Assembly: GCA_016213205.1 (NCBI GenBank)
Contig: JACRAZ010000060.1
Coordinates: 206,764-270,763 of the forward strand
Reading direction: 5' to 3'
Origin: Burkholderiales bacterium
Lineage (GTDB): Bacteria; Pseudomonadota; Gammaproteobacteria; Burkholderiales; Burkholderiaceae_C
DNA length: 64,000 bases
Under the pieces are notes generated by a model. It had not been told where the DNA came from, made no database searches, and saw only the letters and a list, made by a program, of their open reading frames with translations. Positions 11,955 to 20,428 of the stretch are shown one piece after another. Numbering within the stretch: position 1 is the first letter of the stretch; the number at the start of each line of letters is the position of its first letter. A program made the translations under genes and the position numbers.

Positions 11955-12862
11955 GCCCGGACGGCCTGACGCGCTGGCAAGCCGGTGCGCTGCTGCTGCT
12001 GGCCTCGCTGATCTGGGGTTCGGCCTTCGTCGGGCAGGCGCTGGGCATGGCGGGCGTGGGCCCGCTCACGTTCACCGGCGTGCGCTTCGTGCTGGGCGCG
12101 CTGGTGGTGCTGCCGCTGGCCTGGCGGGAGCAGCAGGCGCTGCGTGGCGCGGGCCACCGGGCCAGCCGGCAGGACGTCGCCGCCATCGGCGGCCTCGGCC
12201 TGCTGCTGTGCGCCGGCGTGGTGATGCAGCAGATCGGCCTCGTCAGCACCAGCGTCACCAACGCCGGATTCCTGACCGCGCTGTATGTGCCGCTGGTGCC
12301 GGTGCTGGCCTGGGCGCTGCTGCGCGAGCTGCCGCACTGGACGGTATGGCCCGCGGCGCTCGGCTGCCTGGTCGGCACCTGGCTGCTCACTGGCGCCGCA
12401 TCGCCCCAGCACCTGGGCGTGGGCGACCTGTGGGTCATGGCCAGCGCCCTGCCCTGGGCCTTCCATGTGCTGCTGGTGGGCCGGGTGGCCAACCGGCTGC
12501 GCGGTGCCTACACGCTGGCCTGCGGCCAGTTCATCGTGTGCGCGCTGGTCAGCGGCGTGGCCGGGCTCGCGCTCGAGCCCCTCAGTGCCGAGGGGCTGCG
12601 GCGTGCGGCGGGCGCCATCGCCTACACCGGGTTCCTCTCGGTGGGTGTGGCCTTCACGCTGCAGGTGGTGGGCCAACGTCATGCGCCTGCATCCGATGCA
12701 GCCATCATCCTGTCCACCGAAACCGTGTTCGCAGCGCTGTTCGGCGCGCTGTTCATGGGCGACCGGCTCGGTGCCACCGGTCTGGCCGGCGCCGCGCTGA
12801 TCCTCGCCTGTGTGCTGGCCGTGCAGGTGATGCCGATGCTCAAGACATCCACTGCCCGATGA
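11951..12862 (+). CDS. EamA/DMT-family permease
   Basis: Inner-membrane drug/metabolite-type transporter of 303 residues with about ten hydrophobic helices and two EamA repeats. The first helix carries the family signature [13 protein letters not shown], and [16 protein letters not shown] marks the second half. It starts at a GTG that overlaps the stop of the upstream ferredoxin (GTGA) and itself ends in an ATGA overlap with nth, so translation is coupled across three genes. Substrate cannot be predicted. Amino acid or metabolite efflux is the commonest family role. Confidence 0.85.
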   Translation: MSPDGLTRWQAGALLLLASLIWGSAFVGQALGMAGVGPLTFTGVRFVLGALVVLPLAWREQQALRGAGHRASRQDVAAIGGLGLLLCAGVVMQQIGLVSTSVTNAGFLTALYVPLVPVLAWALLRELPHWTVWPAALGCLVGTWLLTGAASPQHLGVGDLWVMASALPWAFHVLLVGRVANRLRGAYTLACGQFIVCALVSGVAGLALEPLSAEGLRRAAGAIAYTGFLSVGVAFTLQVVGQRHAPASDAAIILSTETVFAALFGALFMGDRLGATGLAGAALILACVLAVQVMPMLKTSTAR

Positions 12863-13503
12863 GCCCCGACGACATCGAACACTTCTTCGCGACGCTGGCC
12901 GCGGCCAACCCGCAACCGGCCAGCGAGCTGGCGTACACCAGCGTGTTCGAGCTGCTGGCCGCGGTGCTGCTCTCGGCGCAGGCCACCGATGTCAGCGTCA
13001 ACAAGGCCACGCGCCGCCTGTTTCCGGTGGCCAACACGCCGCAGGCCCTGCTCGCACTGGGCGAAGAGGGCCTGGCCGGGTACATCCGCACGATCGGCCT
13101 GTACCGCAGCAAGGCGCGCCACCTGATCCAGACCAGCCGCATCCTGGTGGAGCGCCACGGCGGCCAGGTGCCGCGCAGCCGCGCCGAACTGGAAGCCCTG
13201 CCCGGCGTCGGCCGCAAGACGGCCAACGTGGTGCTCAACGTGGCCTTCGGCGAACCCACGATGGCGGTGGACACGCACATCTTCCGCGTCAGCAACCGCA
13301 CCGGGCTCGCGCCCGGCAAGAATCCGTTGCAGGTAGAGCAGCAACTCGAGCGACGCGTGCCCGAGCGTTACCGCGTCGAGGCCCACCACTGGCTCATCCT
13401 GCATGGCCGCTATGTCTGCACCGCGCGCTCGCCGCGCTGCGGCGCCTGTGCAGTGAGCACCTGGTGCGACATGGCGCGGCGCTCCGCCGAAACCGCCCGA
13501 TGA
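12859..13503 (+). CDS. nth: Endonuclease III
   Basis: Bifunctional DNA glycosylase/AP lyase that removes oxidised pyrimidines. The 214-residue protein keeps exact E. coli numbering of key residues. The helix-hairpin-helix is LPGVGRKTA with catalytic K120. The catalytic D138 is in AVDTH. The [4Fe-4S] ligands are C187, C194, C197 and C203 (spacing X6-X2-X5). The ATG at 12859 overlaps the preceding stop. In many betaproteobacteria nth follows a RnfB-like gene, as here (separated by one permease). Confidence 0.97.
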   Translation: MSPDDIEHFFATLAAANPQPASELAYTSVFELLAAVLLSAQATDVSVNKATRRLFPVANTPQALLALGEEGLAGYIRTIGLYRSKARHLIQTSRILVERHGGQVPRSRAELEALPGVGRKTANVVLNVAFGEPTMAVDTHIFRVSNRTGLAPGKNPLQVEQQLERRVPERYRVEAHHWLILHGRYVCTARSPRCGACAVSTWCDMARRSAETAR

Positions 13504-14366
13504 AGCGCACGGCCATCGCGCTAGCGCTGCTGGCAGCCGGCCTGGCGTCGGCCGCGCCGGTGCGCGTGCGTGACGATGCTGGCCAGGTGCTCACGCTGGC
13601 GACGCCGGCCCGCCGTGTGGTCACGCTCGCCCCCCATCTGGCGGAACTGGTGCATGCGGCCGGCGGGGGCGAGCGCCTGGTGGGGGTGATGCGGTACAGC
13701 GACCACCCTGCTTCCGTGACCCGGTTGCCGGTGGTGGGCGATGCGTTCGCGGTGAACCTGGAGGTCATTGCCTCACTGAAGCCCGACCTGGTGCTCACCT
13801 GGAGCAGCGGCGTGAACCCACGCCAGCAGCAGCGCGTGAAGGCGCTGGGCCTGCCGGTGTACGACAGCGAGATCACCAGCCTCGAAGGCCTGGCCGACAC
13901 CTTGCGCCGCTTCGGTCGCCTGTTCGGCAGCGAAGACATCGCGGAGGCCGCCGCGCGCGACACCGAGGCCCGCTGGCGCGCGCTGCGAGAGCGATATGCC
14001 GCCAGGCCGCCCGTGCGGGTGTTCTACCAGATGTGGCACGAGCCCCTGATGACGGTGAACCACGGCCACCTGATCGACCAGGCCATCGGCGCCTGCGGCG
14101 GCATCAACGTCTTCGCCGGCCAGCCCAGCCTCACGCCCACGGTGAGCTGGGAGGCCGCGGTGGCGGCGAATCCGCAGGTGGTGATCACAGGCGCCTCGCG
14201 CGACGAGCCGGCGCGCCTGGAACGCTGGCAACGCTTCGGCCAGGTCGAGGCCGTGCGCCGCCAGCACGTGATCGCGCTCGACGAGCCACAACTCGGCCGC
14301 ATGACGCCACGCTTCCTGGCAGCGGCACAGGCCCTGTGCGAGGCGATCGATCGAGCGCGGCAATAG
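13500..14366 (+). CDS. btuF: BtuF-like periplasmic cobalamin-binding protein
   Basis: Class III (helical backbone) solute-binding protein of 288 residues. It has a signal peptide (MKRTAIALALLAAGLASA) and a periplasmic domain starting APVRVRDDAGQ. The family motif RVVTLAPHLAELVHAAGGG and the later VFYQMWHEPLMTV are diagnostic of cobalamin-type binding proteins. The start ATG overlaps the nth stop (ATGA). It converges tail-to-tail, 4 bp apart, on the btuBCD operon, completing a B12 importer split over two strands. Because it is not behind the riboswitch, its regulation likely differs from that of btuBCD. Confidence 0.86.
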   Translation: MKRTAIALALLAAGLASAAPVRVRDDAGQVLTLATPARRVVTLAPHLAELVHAAGGGERLVGVMRYSDHPASVTRLPVVGDAFAVNLEVIASLKPDLVLTWSSGVNPRQQQRVKALGLPVYDSEITSLEGLADTLRRFGRLFGSEDIAEAAARDTEARWRALRERYAARPPVRVFYQMWHEPLMTVNHGHLIDQAIGACGGINVFAGQPSLTPTVSWEAAVAANPQVVITGASRDEPARLERWQRFGQVEAVRRQHVIALDEPQLGRMTPRFLAAAQALCEAIDRARQ

Positions 14367-14370
14367 CCGC

Positions 14371-15114
14371 TCAGGCGGCGACCCACACGCCGCCGGCCTC
14401 TCGCCAGGCGCAGCCGTAGACGGCTTCGAGCAGCGGCGCATCGATCATGCGCCCGCAGGGGCCGGCAGACCACGCCCCGTCGCCGTGCAGCGCCAGCACG
14501 TGGGTGGCCGCGCGCAGGATCCAGTTCACGTCGTGTGCGCTGGCCACCAGGGCCGCAGCGCCGTCCGGTGCCACCAGTTCGCCGAACCAGCGGGCGATGC
14601 GGGCCTGGTGCGCGGGGTCCTGGAACGACACGGGCTCATCCATCAGCATCAGCGGCGCCCCCTGCAACGCACACTGCGCGAGCGCGATGCGCTGGCGCTC
14701 GCCGCCTGACAGCTGCATCAGGCCACGCTGGGCGAGCGGCGCCACATCGAGCGCCGCGAGCACCTCGGGCACCGTCAGCGCCCCCGGCCGCACGGTGGAA
14801 AGTTCCAGCAGGCGCTGCACGCTGATCGGGAAACGATCCACCGCCTGCTGCGGCGCGTAGGCGCGGGCCCAGGCCGCATCGGCCGGCGCCCAATCGCCCT
14901 GAGGGCGGCCCAGCCAGCACACCTCGCCGCTGCGCTCGGGCACCGAGAGGCCGGCCAGCGCCCGCAGCAGCGTGCTCTTGCCGGCGGCATTGCGGCCGAT
15001 CACGCACCAGCGCTCGCCGGGCATCACCTGCCAATCCAGCGCGCGCAGCAGGCAGCGGCCGGCCGCATGCAGGCTCAGGCCCCGGGTGGCCAACAGCGGT
15101 GTGTTCTGGCTCAC
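14371..15114 (-). CDS. btuD: ABC transporter ATPase, cobalamin type (BtuD-like)
   Basis: ATP-hydrolysing subunit of the putative B12 importer. The GTG at 15114 was chosen because it overlaps the permease stop (GTGA) and gives 247 residues. The longer upstream frame lies inside btuC and is not protein-like. It has Walker A (IGRNAAGKSTLL), signature LSGGERQR, Walker B (LMLMDEPVSF, with Asp-Glu) and the H-loop histidine in VASAHDVNW. Third gene of the riboswitch-controlled operon. Confidence 0.88.
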   Translation of the reverse strand: MSQNTPLLATRGLSLHAAGRCLLRALDWQVMPGERWCVIGRNAAGKSTLLRALAGLSVPERSGEVCWLGRPQGDWAPADAAWARAYAPQQAVDRFPISVQRLLELSTVRPGALTVPEVLAALDVAPLAQRGLMQLSGGERQRIALAQCALQGAPLMLMDEPVSFQDPAHQARIARWFGELVAPDGAAALVASAHDVNWILRAATHVLALHGDGAWSAGPCGRMIDAPLLEAVYGCAWREAGGVWVAA

Positions 15115-16046
15115 CGCGCCCCCCGCATCAGCACGAGGATGAACAAGGGCGCGCCCACGAGCGACATCACCGCCCCCACCGGCAGCTCCAGCGGCGCGAC
15201 GACGGTGCGTGCCACCAGATCGGCCAGCGTGAGCAGCGCGGCGCCGCCGACGGCACTCATCCACGCCAGGTCACGCGTGCGCTGCACGCCCACCAGCCGC
15301 AAGGCCTGCGGCACCACCAGGCCGACGAAGCCGATGGCCCCGGCGCTGGCCACCGCCAGCCCGGCTGCCAGCGAGGCCCCGACCAGCAGGCCCAGCCGCA
15401 GCCGCCGCACCGGCTCGCCCAGCAGCGCCGCGACCTCGCTGCCCAGCAGCAGGCGGTCGATCGCCTTATCACGCCAAGTGAGCGTCACCACGAACAGCAG
15501 CGCCGCCGCCCCGCAGACGGCGCCGCCCTGCGCGCCGGACAGATCACCCACCAGCCAGAAGATCGCGCCCCGCAGGCGCTGGTCGGGCGTCATGGCCAGC
15601 AGCAGGGTGGCCACCGCGCCGCACAGCGCGGCCAGCATCGCGCCGGTGAGCACCAGGCGCGGCGAGGCATCATCCGCCGCGGCCAGCGCGCTGCGAGTCA
15701 GTGCCAGCAGCATGGCACCAGCCGCCAGCGCCCCCACCCCGGCGCCCAGCCACAGGCTGGCACCGGCCATCAGGGCCAGCAGGGCCCCGACCGAAGCGCC
15801 ACCGGAGGTGCCCAGCACGTAGGGGTCGGCCAAGGGGTTGCGCAGCAACACCTGCATCGCCAGGCCCGACAGCGCCAGCAGCGCCCCCACCCCCACCGCC
15901 GCACCCACCCGCGGCGCGCGCAGCGCCAGGATCAGGTCCACATCGAAGCCGGCGCTGCCCAGCGACAACGCTGCCCCCACCACGACTGCCAGCAGCAGCA
16001 GCAAGGCGGCGGCAAGGCTCGCGAGGCGGGCACCTGTCAGCCCCAT
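15111..16046 (-). CDS. btuC: FecCD-family ABC permease, cobalamin type (BtuC-like)
   Basis: Polytopic inner-membrane permease of 311 residues with about nine to ten hydrophobic helices. FecCD motifs are visible: LRAPRVGAAVGVGALLALSG and NPLADPYVLGTSGGAS near residue 70-85. GFVGLVVPQALRL marks the C-terminal coupling region. It is 18 nt downstream of btuB and overlaps btuD. Siderophore permeases share this fold. The cobalamin riboswitch upstream of the operon is what argues for B12. Confidence 0.9.
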   Translation of the reverse strand: MGLTGARLASLAAALLLLLAVVVGAALSLGSAGFDVDLILALRAPRVGAAVGVGALLALSGLAMQVLLRNPLADPYVLGTSGGASVGALLALMAGASLWLGAGVGALAAGAMLLALTRSALAAADDASPRLVLTGAMLAALCGAVATLLLAMTPDQRLRGAIFWLVGDLSGAQGGAVCGAAALLFVVTLTWRDKAIDRLLLGSEVAALLGEPVRRLRLGLLVGASLAAGLAVASAGAIGFVGLVVPQALRLVGVQRTRDLAWMSAVGGAALLTLADLVARTVVAPLELPVGAVMSLVGAPLFILVLMRGAR

Positions 16047-16064
16047 GGCCTTCGGCCCTCGGGT

Positions 16065-17912
16065 TCAGCCCGGCAAGCGCCAGCGCAGGCCGGCAAATAC
16101 GCCGCGCGGGGCCTGGTTGTAGCCGCTGGCGGTCTGGTAGCGCACGTCGGCCAGGTTCTCGACACGGGCAAACCACTGCAGCGCCGGGCTCATGTCCCAC
16201 TGCACGGTGATGTCGGCCACCGTGTAGGCGGCCAGCGTGACACCACCGCTGTCGGGCCGCTTGCCCGCATGGCGCGCGCTGAGGCCGGCCCGCCAGCCCT
16301 GGCCCAGGTCCTGGCTCAGCGTGAGCGCGCCCAGCAGTTCGCTGCGGCGCAGCCGCCCGGCACCCGAGACGGCATCCACCGGGCGCTGCGTGGTGAGGCT
16401 GCCACGCAGTTCGGTGCGGCCGACGCGGCCGGCGTAGGACAGCTCCAGCCCACGGTTGCGCGTGCGGGCCAGGTTCTCGAATCGGCCGCTGCGGGGGTCG
16501 TAGTCGAGCTCGTCATGAACACGGCTGTGGAACAGGGTGGCGCGCAGGCGTTGCGCGTCGACGCTCCATTGCAGGCCCAGTTCGGCCGAACGCGCACGTT
16601 CGGGTTTGAGCGCCGGGTTGCCGAAGTACGGCGCGTGCAGATAGCCCAGCGGCGGCGCACTGAAGGCGTTGGCCGCGCTGGCCACCAGCTTCCAGGCCGG
16701 ACCGAAGCGCCAGCCCCAGGCCAGGTTGCCGCTGGCGCGCGACGCGACGCCGCTGATCCGGTCCTGCCGCAGCCCCAGTGAGACCTCGTGTGCGGCCCAG
16801 TGGCCACGCGCGCCACCAAACAAGGCCGACGCCTCCCGGCTGCGCTGGTACAGCCCGCCAAAGCCATCGTCGGCGTCGATGCGCTGGCGCTGGTGGTCCA
16901 GGCCGGCGTTCAGGCTCAGGCGGTCGGACAATCGGAACTGGTTGTCCCAGTTCACCGAATCAAGGTCGGTGCGGTAGCGGGCGCGAAAGCCGTAGTCGCC
17001 GCTTTCGTCGTTGCGGGCGTCGTCGCGCTGGCGCGACAGCATCACGCGGCTCGTCCACATCGGCGACCAGCGGCTGTCGCCGGCCACATGCAGCAGGTGC
17101 TTGCGATTGCGGCTGCGCTGCACGTCCACCGGGGTGGCCCAGGCGCTGTCGTAGTCGAGCCGGCCGTCGCTGTACACCCAGCCGGCGCTGATGGCGTGAT
17201 CGGCCACGAGTTCATGGCGCAGGTGCAGCGCGGCGCTGGTGTTGCGGTAGCCATCCCGGTCGGGGTTGGCATTGCCCACCTCGCGGGCATCCAGCGCCGA
17301 GAAGCCGGTGTCACGATCGGCCGAGACGCCCAGGCTCAGCTGCGTGGCACCCCAACTGGCGCTGCCTTGCACAGCACCGTGCAGCAGGCCGCGCGAGCCG
17401 GCCTCGAGCCGCGCACTGGCCTGCGGCGCGGCGCCGGCGCGGCGCGTGAAGAGCTGGATCACACCGCCGATGGCGCCGCTGCCGTACACCGACGAGGCGT
17501 TGCCGCGCACGATCTCGATGCGCTCGACCTGGTCGAGCATCAGGTGCTCGATGCCGAACTGGCCGGTCGCGTCCTGGCGCGACAGCGGCACCCCGTCCAC
17601 CAGCACCAGCACCTGCCGTGCCGGTGCGCCGCGCACGAACAGCGAGGTGGCGGTGCCCCGCGGCCCGCTGCTGGCGAACTGGATGCCGGATTCGCTGGCC
17701 AGCAAGCTGGCCAGGTCGATGGCCTGAGAGCGTTCGATCGCCGTGCGGTCGAGCACGGTAGTGTGCGGCAGCACATCGGCCAGCGCCTGAGGCGCACGCG
17801 TGGCCGTGACGACCACGGTGGCCGCGCCGTCGGCTGCCGACGGCTGTGCAAATGCGGCCGCGCAGGCAGCCACCAGGGAGTTGGCGCCCAGCGCCAGGGG
17901 AGAACGAGACAT
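16065..17912 (-). CDS. btuB: TonB-dependent outer-membrane cobalamin receptor
   Basis: Outer-membrane gated channel for vitamin B12 or related corrinoids. The start MSRSPLALGANS at 17912 provides a signal peptide ending near AAAFAQPSAADG and a 615-residue protein, BtuB-sized. The TonB box region (TVVVTATR) is followed by the plug domain with IEIVRGNASSVYGSGAIGGVIQL and then a 22-strand barrel ending in aromatic-containing RWRLPG. The length and the riboswitch directly upstream support BtuB over a siderophore receptor. First gene of btuBCD. Confidence 0.93.
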   Translation of the reverse strand: MSRSPLALGANSLVAACAAAFAQPSAADGAATVVVTATRAPQALADVLPHTTVLDRTAIERSQAIDLASLLASESGIQFASSGPRGTATSLFVRGAPARQVLVLVDGVPLSRQDATGQFGIEHLMLDQVERIEIVRGNASSVYGSGAIGGVIQLFTRRAGAAPQASARLEAGSRGLLHGAVQGSASWGATQLSLGVSADRDTGFSALDAREVGNANPDRDGYRNTSAALHLRHELVADHAISAGWVYSDGRLDYDSAWATPVDVQRSRNRKHLLHVAGDSRWSPMWTSRVMLSRQRDDARNDESGDYGFRARYRTDLDSVNWDNQFRLSDRLSLNAGLDHQRQRIDADDGFGGLYQRSREASALFGGARGHWAAHEVSLGLRQDRISGVASRASGNLAWGWRFGPAWKLVASAANAFSAPPLGYLHAPYFGNPALKPERARSAELGLQWSVDAQRLRATLFHSRVHDELDYDPRSGRFENLARTRNRGLELSYAGRVGRTELRGSLTTQRPVDAVSGAGRLRRSELLGALTLSQDLGQGWRAGLSARHAGKRPDSGGVTLAAYTVADITVQWDMSPALQWFARVENLADVRYQTASGYNQAPRGVFAGLRWRLPG

Positions 17913-18000
17913 GGTGAAGTGAAGACCCGAAAGACAAACCAGCCCACGCTTCCCCGCGCGGGCCATGGCATCGCGGCCCGGCGCGCGAACGCGCCGAACC

Positions 18001-18182
18001 CCCTGTTGGCCGGTATCCGGGCTGGCGGAGACGACCCCTGTGGCCTTCCCAGCTGCAGGGGCAGCCAGTGGCTCAAAGACACAGGAGCGGGAGCACGAAG
18101 GCTCCGTCCGCTTACCGTTGCGGGGGCAGCGCAGGTTGGGTCGTGTCCGGGGGACGACGACACGCCTGCTTCCCGTTTAACC
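18001..18182 (-). ncRNA. Cobalamin (AdoCbl) riboswitch
   Basis: Read on the minus strand, the leader shows the conserved cobalamin riboswitch blocks in order. An AACGGGAAGC-type entry lies near 18180-18170. CTGCCCCCGCAACGGTAAGC spans about 18129-18110. GAGCCACTGGC lies around 18074-18064, followed by GGGAAGGCCACAGG about 18053-18040. The terminal B12 box AGCCCGGATACCGGCC is at about 18023-18008. It precedes the btuB start by about 90 nt. Binding of adenosylcobalamin is expected to switch off btuBCD, most likely by hiding the ribosome-binding site since no U-tract terminator is seen. Confidence 0.95.
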
Positions 18183-18289
18183 TGGCCCCGCATGACGCGT
18201 GGCCAGAGCACCAACAACGCGCATCGTACCAGTGCACTCTTGCGCGGCGCCTACAATCCCCTGCATTCCCAGACGGCATCGGGCGGCCC

Positions 18290-18529
18290 ATGTCCAGATT
18301 CGATGAACTCGCCGAACGCATCGAGCGCCTCGTGCTGCGGCACGAGGAACTGAAGCGGACCAACGCACTGCTCGAGCAGCAGTTGGCCAGCGTGACCACC
18401 GAGCGCGACAACCTTCGCTCTCGGCTGGTGGCGGCGCGCACCCGCATCGATGCGCTGCTCGAACGCATTCCCGCGGAGCCTGTCGCCGCCGCGGCCAACG
18501 ACCTCGCGCAGGACCTGGGCAAGCCATGA
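18290..18529 (+). CDS. Small coiled-coil protein, ZapB-like (TIGR02449 type)
   Basis: Seventy-nine-residue protein, almost entirely one amphipathic coiled coil (LAERIERLVLRHEELKRT and following heptads to about residue 60), with an Ala-rich tail. It sits directly upstream of zapA and overlaps it (ATGA), which is the standard position for this family in beta/gammaproteobacteria. A divisome role alongside ZapA is inferred from context and shape, not shown. A -10-like TACAAT at 18252-18257 may be its promoter. Confidence 0.85.
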   Translation: MSRFDELAERIERLVLRHEELKRTNALLEQQLASVTTERDNLRSRLVAARTRIDALLERIPAEPVAAAANDLAQDLGKP

Positions 18530-18843
18530 AGCAGATCGAAGCCACCATCCTGGGCCAGAGCTACGTGCTGGCCTGCCCGCCGGGCGGCGAAGCCCTGCTG
18601 CTGGAGGCGGTGAACATCGTCGACCGCGAGATGAGCGCGATCCGCGATGCCGGCAAGGTGAAGGCCCGTGAGCGCATGGCCGTGCTGGCCGCGCTGAACC
18701 TGGCCTATCAACGTGCCGAACAGTCGCAGGCGGCACCTGCCCACGCGCCGGCACGCGGCCTGCCGGATGCCCCGGCCGGCGATGTGGATGCCTTGATCCG
18801 CCGCATCGATGCCGCACTCGGCAACGATGGGCTCCTGCTGTGA
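18526..18843 (+). CDS. zapA: Cell division protein ZapA
   Basis: Positive regulator of FtsZ ring assembly that crosslinks FtsZ protofilaments. The 105 residues begin MKQIEATILGQSYVLACPPG, the short beta-rich head of ZapA. A helix with the family pattern REMSAIRDAGKVKARERMAV then leads to the C-terminal coiled coil. It overlaps the upstream coiled-coil gene and is followed by the 6S RNA gene, the conserved zapA-ssrS arrangement. Confidence 0.93.
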   Translation: MKQIEATILGQSYVLACPPGGEALLLEAVNIVDREMSAIRDAGKVKARERMAVLAALNLAYQRAEQSQAAPAHAPARGLPDAPAGDVDALIRRIDAALGNDGLLL

Positions 18844-18877
18844 AGAAATGATCGCCGCAGGGTCGGCAGGCCGTGCT

Positions 18878-18883
18878 TAAAAT
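18878..18883 (+). promoter_or_regulatory. -10 box of the 6S RNA promoter
   Basis: TAAAAT lies 7-8 nt before the predicted 5' end of the 6S RNA (about 18890). No convincing -35 hexamer is seen upstream. Confidence 0.5.
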
Positions 18884-18888
18884 GGCCT

Positions 18889-19070
18889 CGTCCGGTACGC
18901 AAGCGTGGGTTTTATATTTCCTTGAACCGATGCTCAATGAGCAAGGGCTTGGAACATCGCAAGGCTGGTGTGATCGTCTCGCGTCAGATGAACCCGAAGC
19001 CTCGCTGACCTCGCCCACCTGAATCTGACCACTTGGGTTCAGGAATGCGGCTCACGGTGCGTACCGGACA
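18889..19070 (+). ncRNA. ssrS: 6S RNA
   Basis: About 180-nt RNA that mimics an open promoter and sequesters sigma-70 RNA polymerase. The ends form a perfect closing stem: TCCGGTACGC (18891-18900) pairs with GCGTACCGGA (19059-19068). Inside, CCTTGAACC near the 5' side and GGGTTCAGG near the 3' side pair to flank a large central bulge, the hallmark of 6S RNA. The location directly downstream of zapA is the conserved genomic position. No protein-like reading frame covers it. Confidence 0.88.
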
Positions 19071-19112
19071 CCCTCCCCTCGCACCGCCCCACCCCTCCCG
19101 CCCCAGCGTTCC

Positions 19113-19577
<465 letters not shown>

Positions 19578-19585
19578 GCCACACG

Positions 19586-20404
19586 ATGGGCATGTTCCTC
19601 GAACCGACGCTCGTCGGCGGCCTGTTGCTGCTGGGTGCGGTGGCGGGCTTCCTGGCCGGCATGCTGGGCATCGGCGGCGGCATGATGATGGTGCCGTTTC
19701 TCACCTACATGCTCACGCAGCACGGCATCGAGCCGGGGCTGGCGGTGAAGATGGCGATCGCCACCTCGATGGCCACGATCCTGTTCACCTCGCTGTCCAG
19801 CGTGCGTGCCCACCACCAGCGCGGTGCGGTGCAGTGGCCCATCGTGCGGCACCTGGCGCCGGGCATCGTGCTGGGCGGGCTGGCGGCCGGCGGCGGCGTG
19901 TTCGCGCTGGTCAAGGGCCAGGCGCTGGCGCTGTCATTCGCACTCTTCGTCGGCTTCTCCGCCACGAAGATGCTGGTCGGGCAGAAGGCCTCGGCGGACC
20001 GCCAGCTGCCCGGCCCCTGGGGCCTGGCGGCCGTGGGTTCGGGCATCGGCTTTGTCTCGGGCCTGGTGGGCGCGGGTGGCGCGTTCATCTCGGTGCCGTT
20101 CATGACGCGGTGCAACGTGCCCATCCACCAGGCCGTGGCCAGCAGCGCCGCGCTGGGCCTGCCGATCGCGCTGGCCAACACGGTGGGCTATGTGCTCAGT
20201 GGCTGGCATGTCTCGGCCGCGATGCCGGGCAGCCTGGGCTACCTGGTGCTGCCGGCGCTGGGCATCATTGCGGTCGCCAGCGTGACGATGGCGCCGCTGG
20301 GCGCGCGCGCGGCCCATGCGATGGACACGCGCCAGCTCAAGCGTGTGTTCGCGCTGCTGCTGTACAGCCTGGCGGGCTACATGGTGTGGCGGGCCCTGGC
20401 CTGA
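19586..20404 (+). CDS. TSUP (TauE/SafE) family permease
   Basis: Integral membrane protein of 272 residues with about eight hydrophobic helices. It has the family's Gly-rich repeat GFLAGMLGIGGGMMMVPF near the start and again GFVSGLVGAGGAFISVPF mid-protein, the internal duplication of TSUP carriers. These export or import sulfite, sulfoacetate or other small organosulfur or organic anions. The start ATG at 19586 lies 8 nt after the EVE-domain stop. Substrate is not predictable. Confidence 0.88.
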   Translation: MGMFLEPTLVGGLLLLGAVAGFLAGMLGIGGGMMMVPFLTYMLTQHGIEPGLAVKMAIATSMATILFTSLSSVRAHHQRGAVQWPIVRHLAPGIVLGGLAAGGGVFALVKGQALALSFALFVGFSATKMLVGQKASADRQLPGPWGLAAVGSGIGFVSGLVGAGGAFISVPFMTRCNVPIHQAVASSAALGLPIALANTVGYVLSGWHVSAAMPGSLGYLVLPALGIIAVASVTMAPLGARAAHAMDTRQLKRVFALLLYSLAGYMVWRALA

Positions 20405-20428
20405 CGCCGCCAGACACGGGCGCCCGAC

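Noticed and set aside
11951..14366. Frameshift between the permease, nth and btuF reading frames
   Set aside because: Each gene has complete termini and the junctions are GTGA/ATGA stop-start overlaps, i.e. normal translational coupling.
18844..19112. Small protein gene between zapA and the EVE-domain gene
   Set aside because: The stretch is explained by 6S RNA with a perfect closing stem; no conserved reading frame is present.
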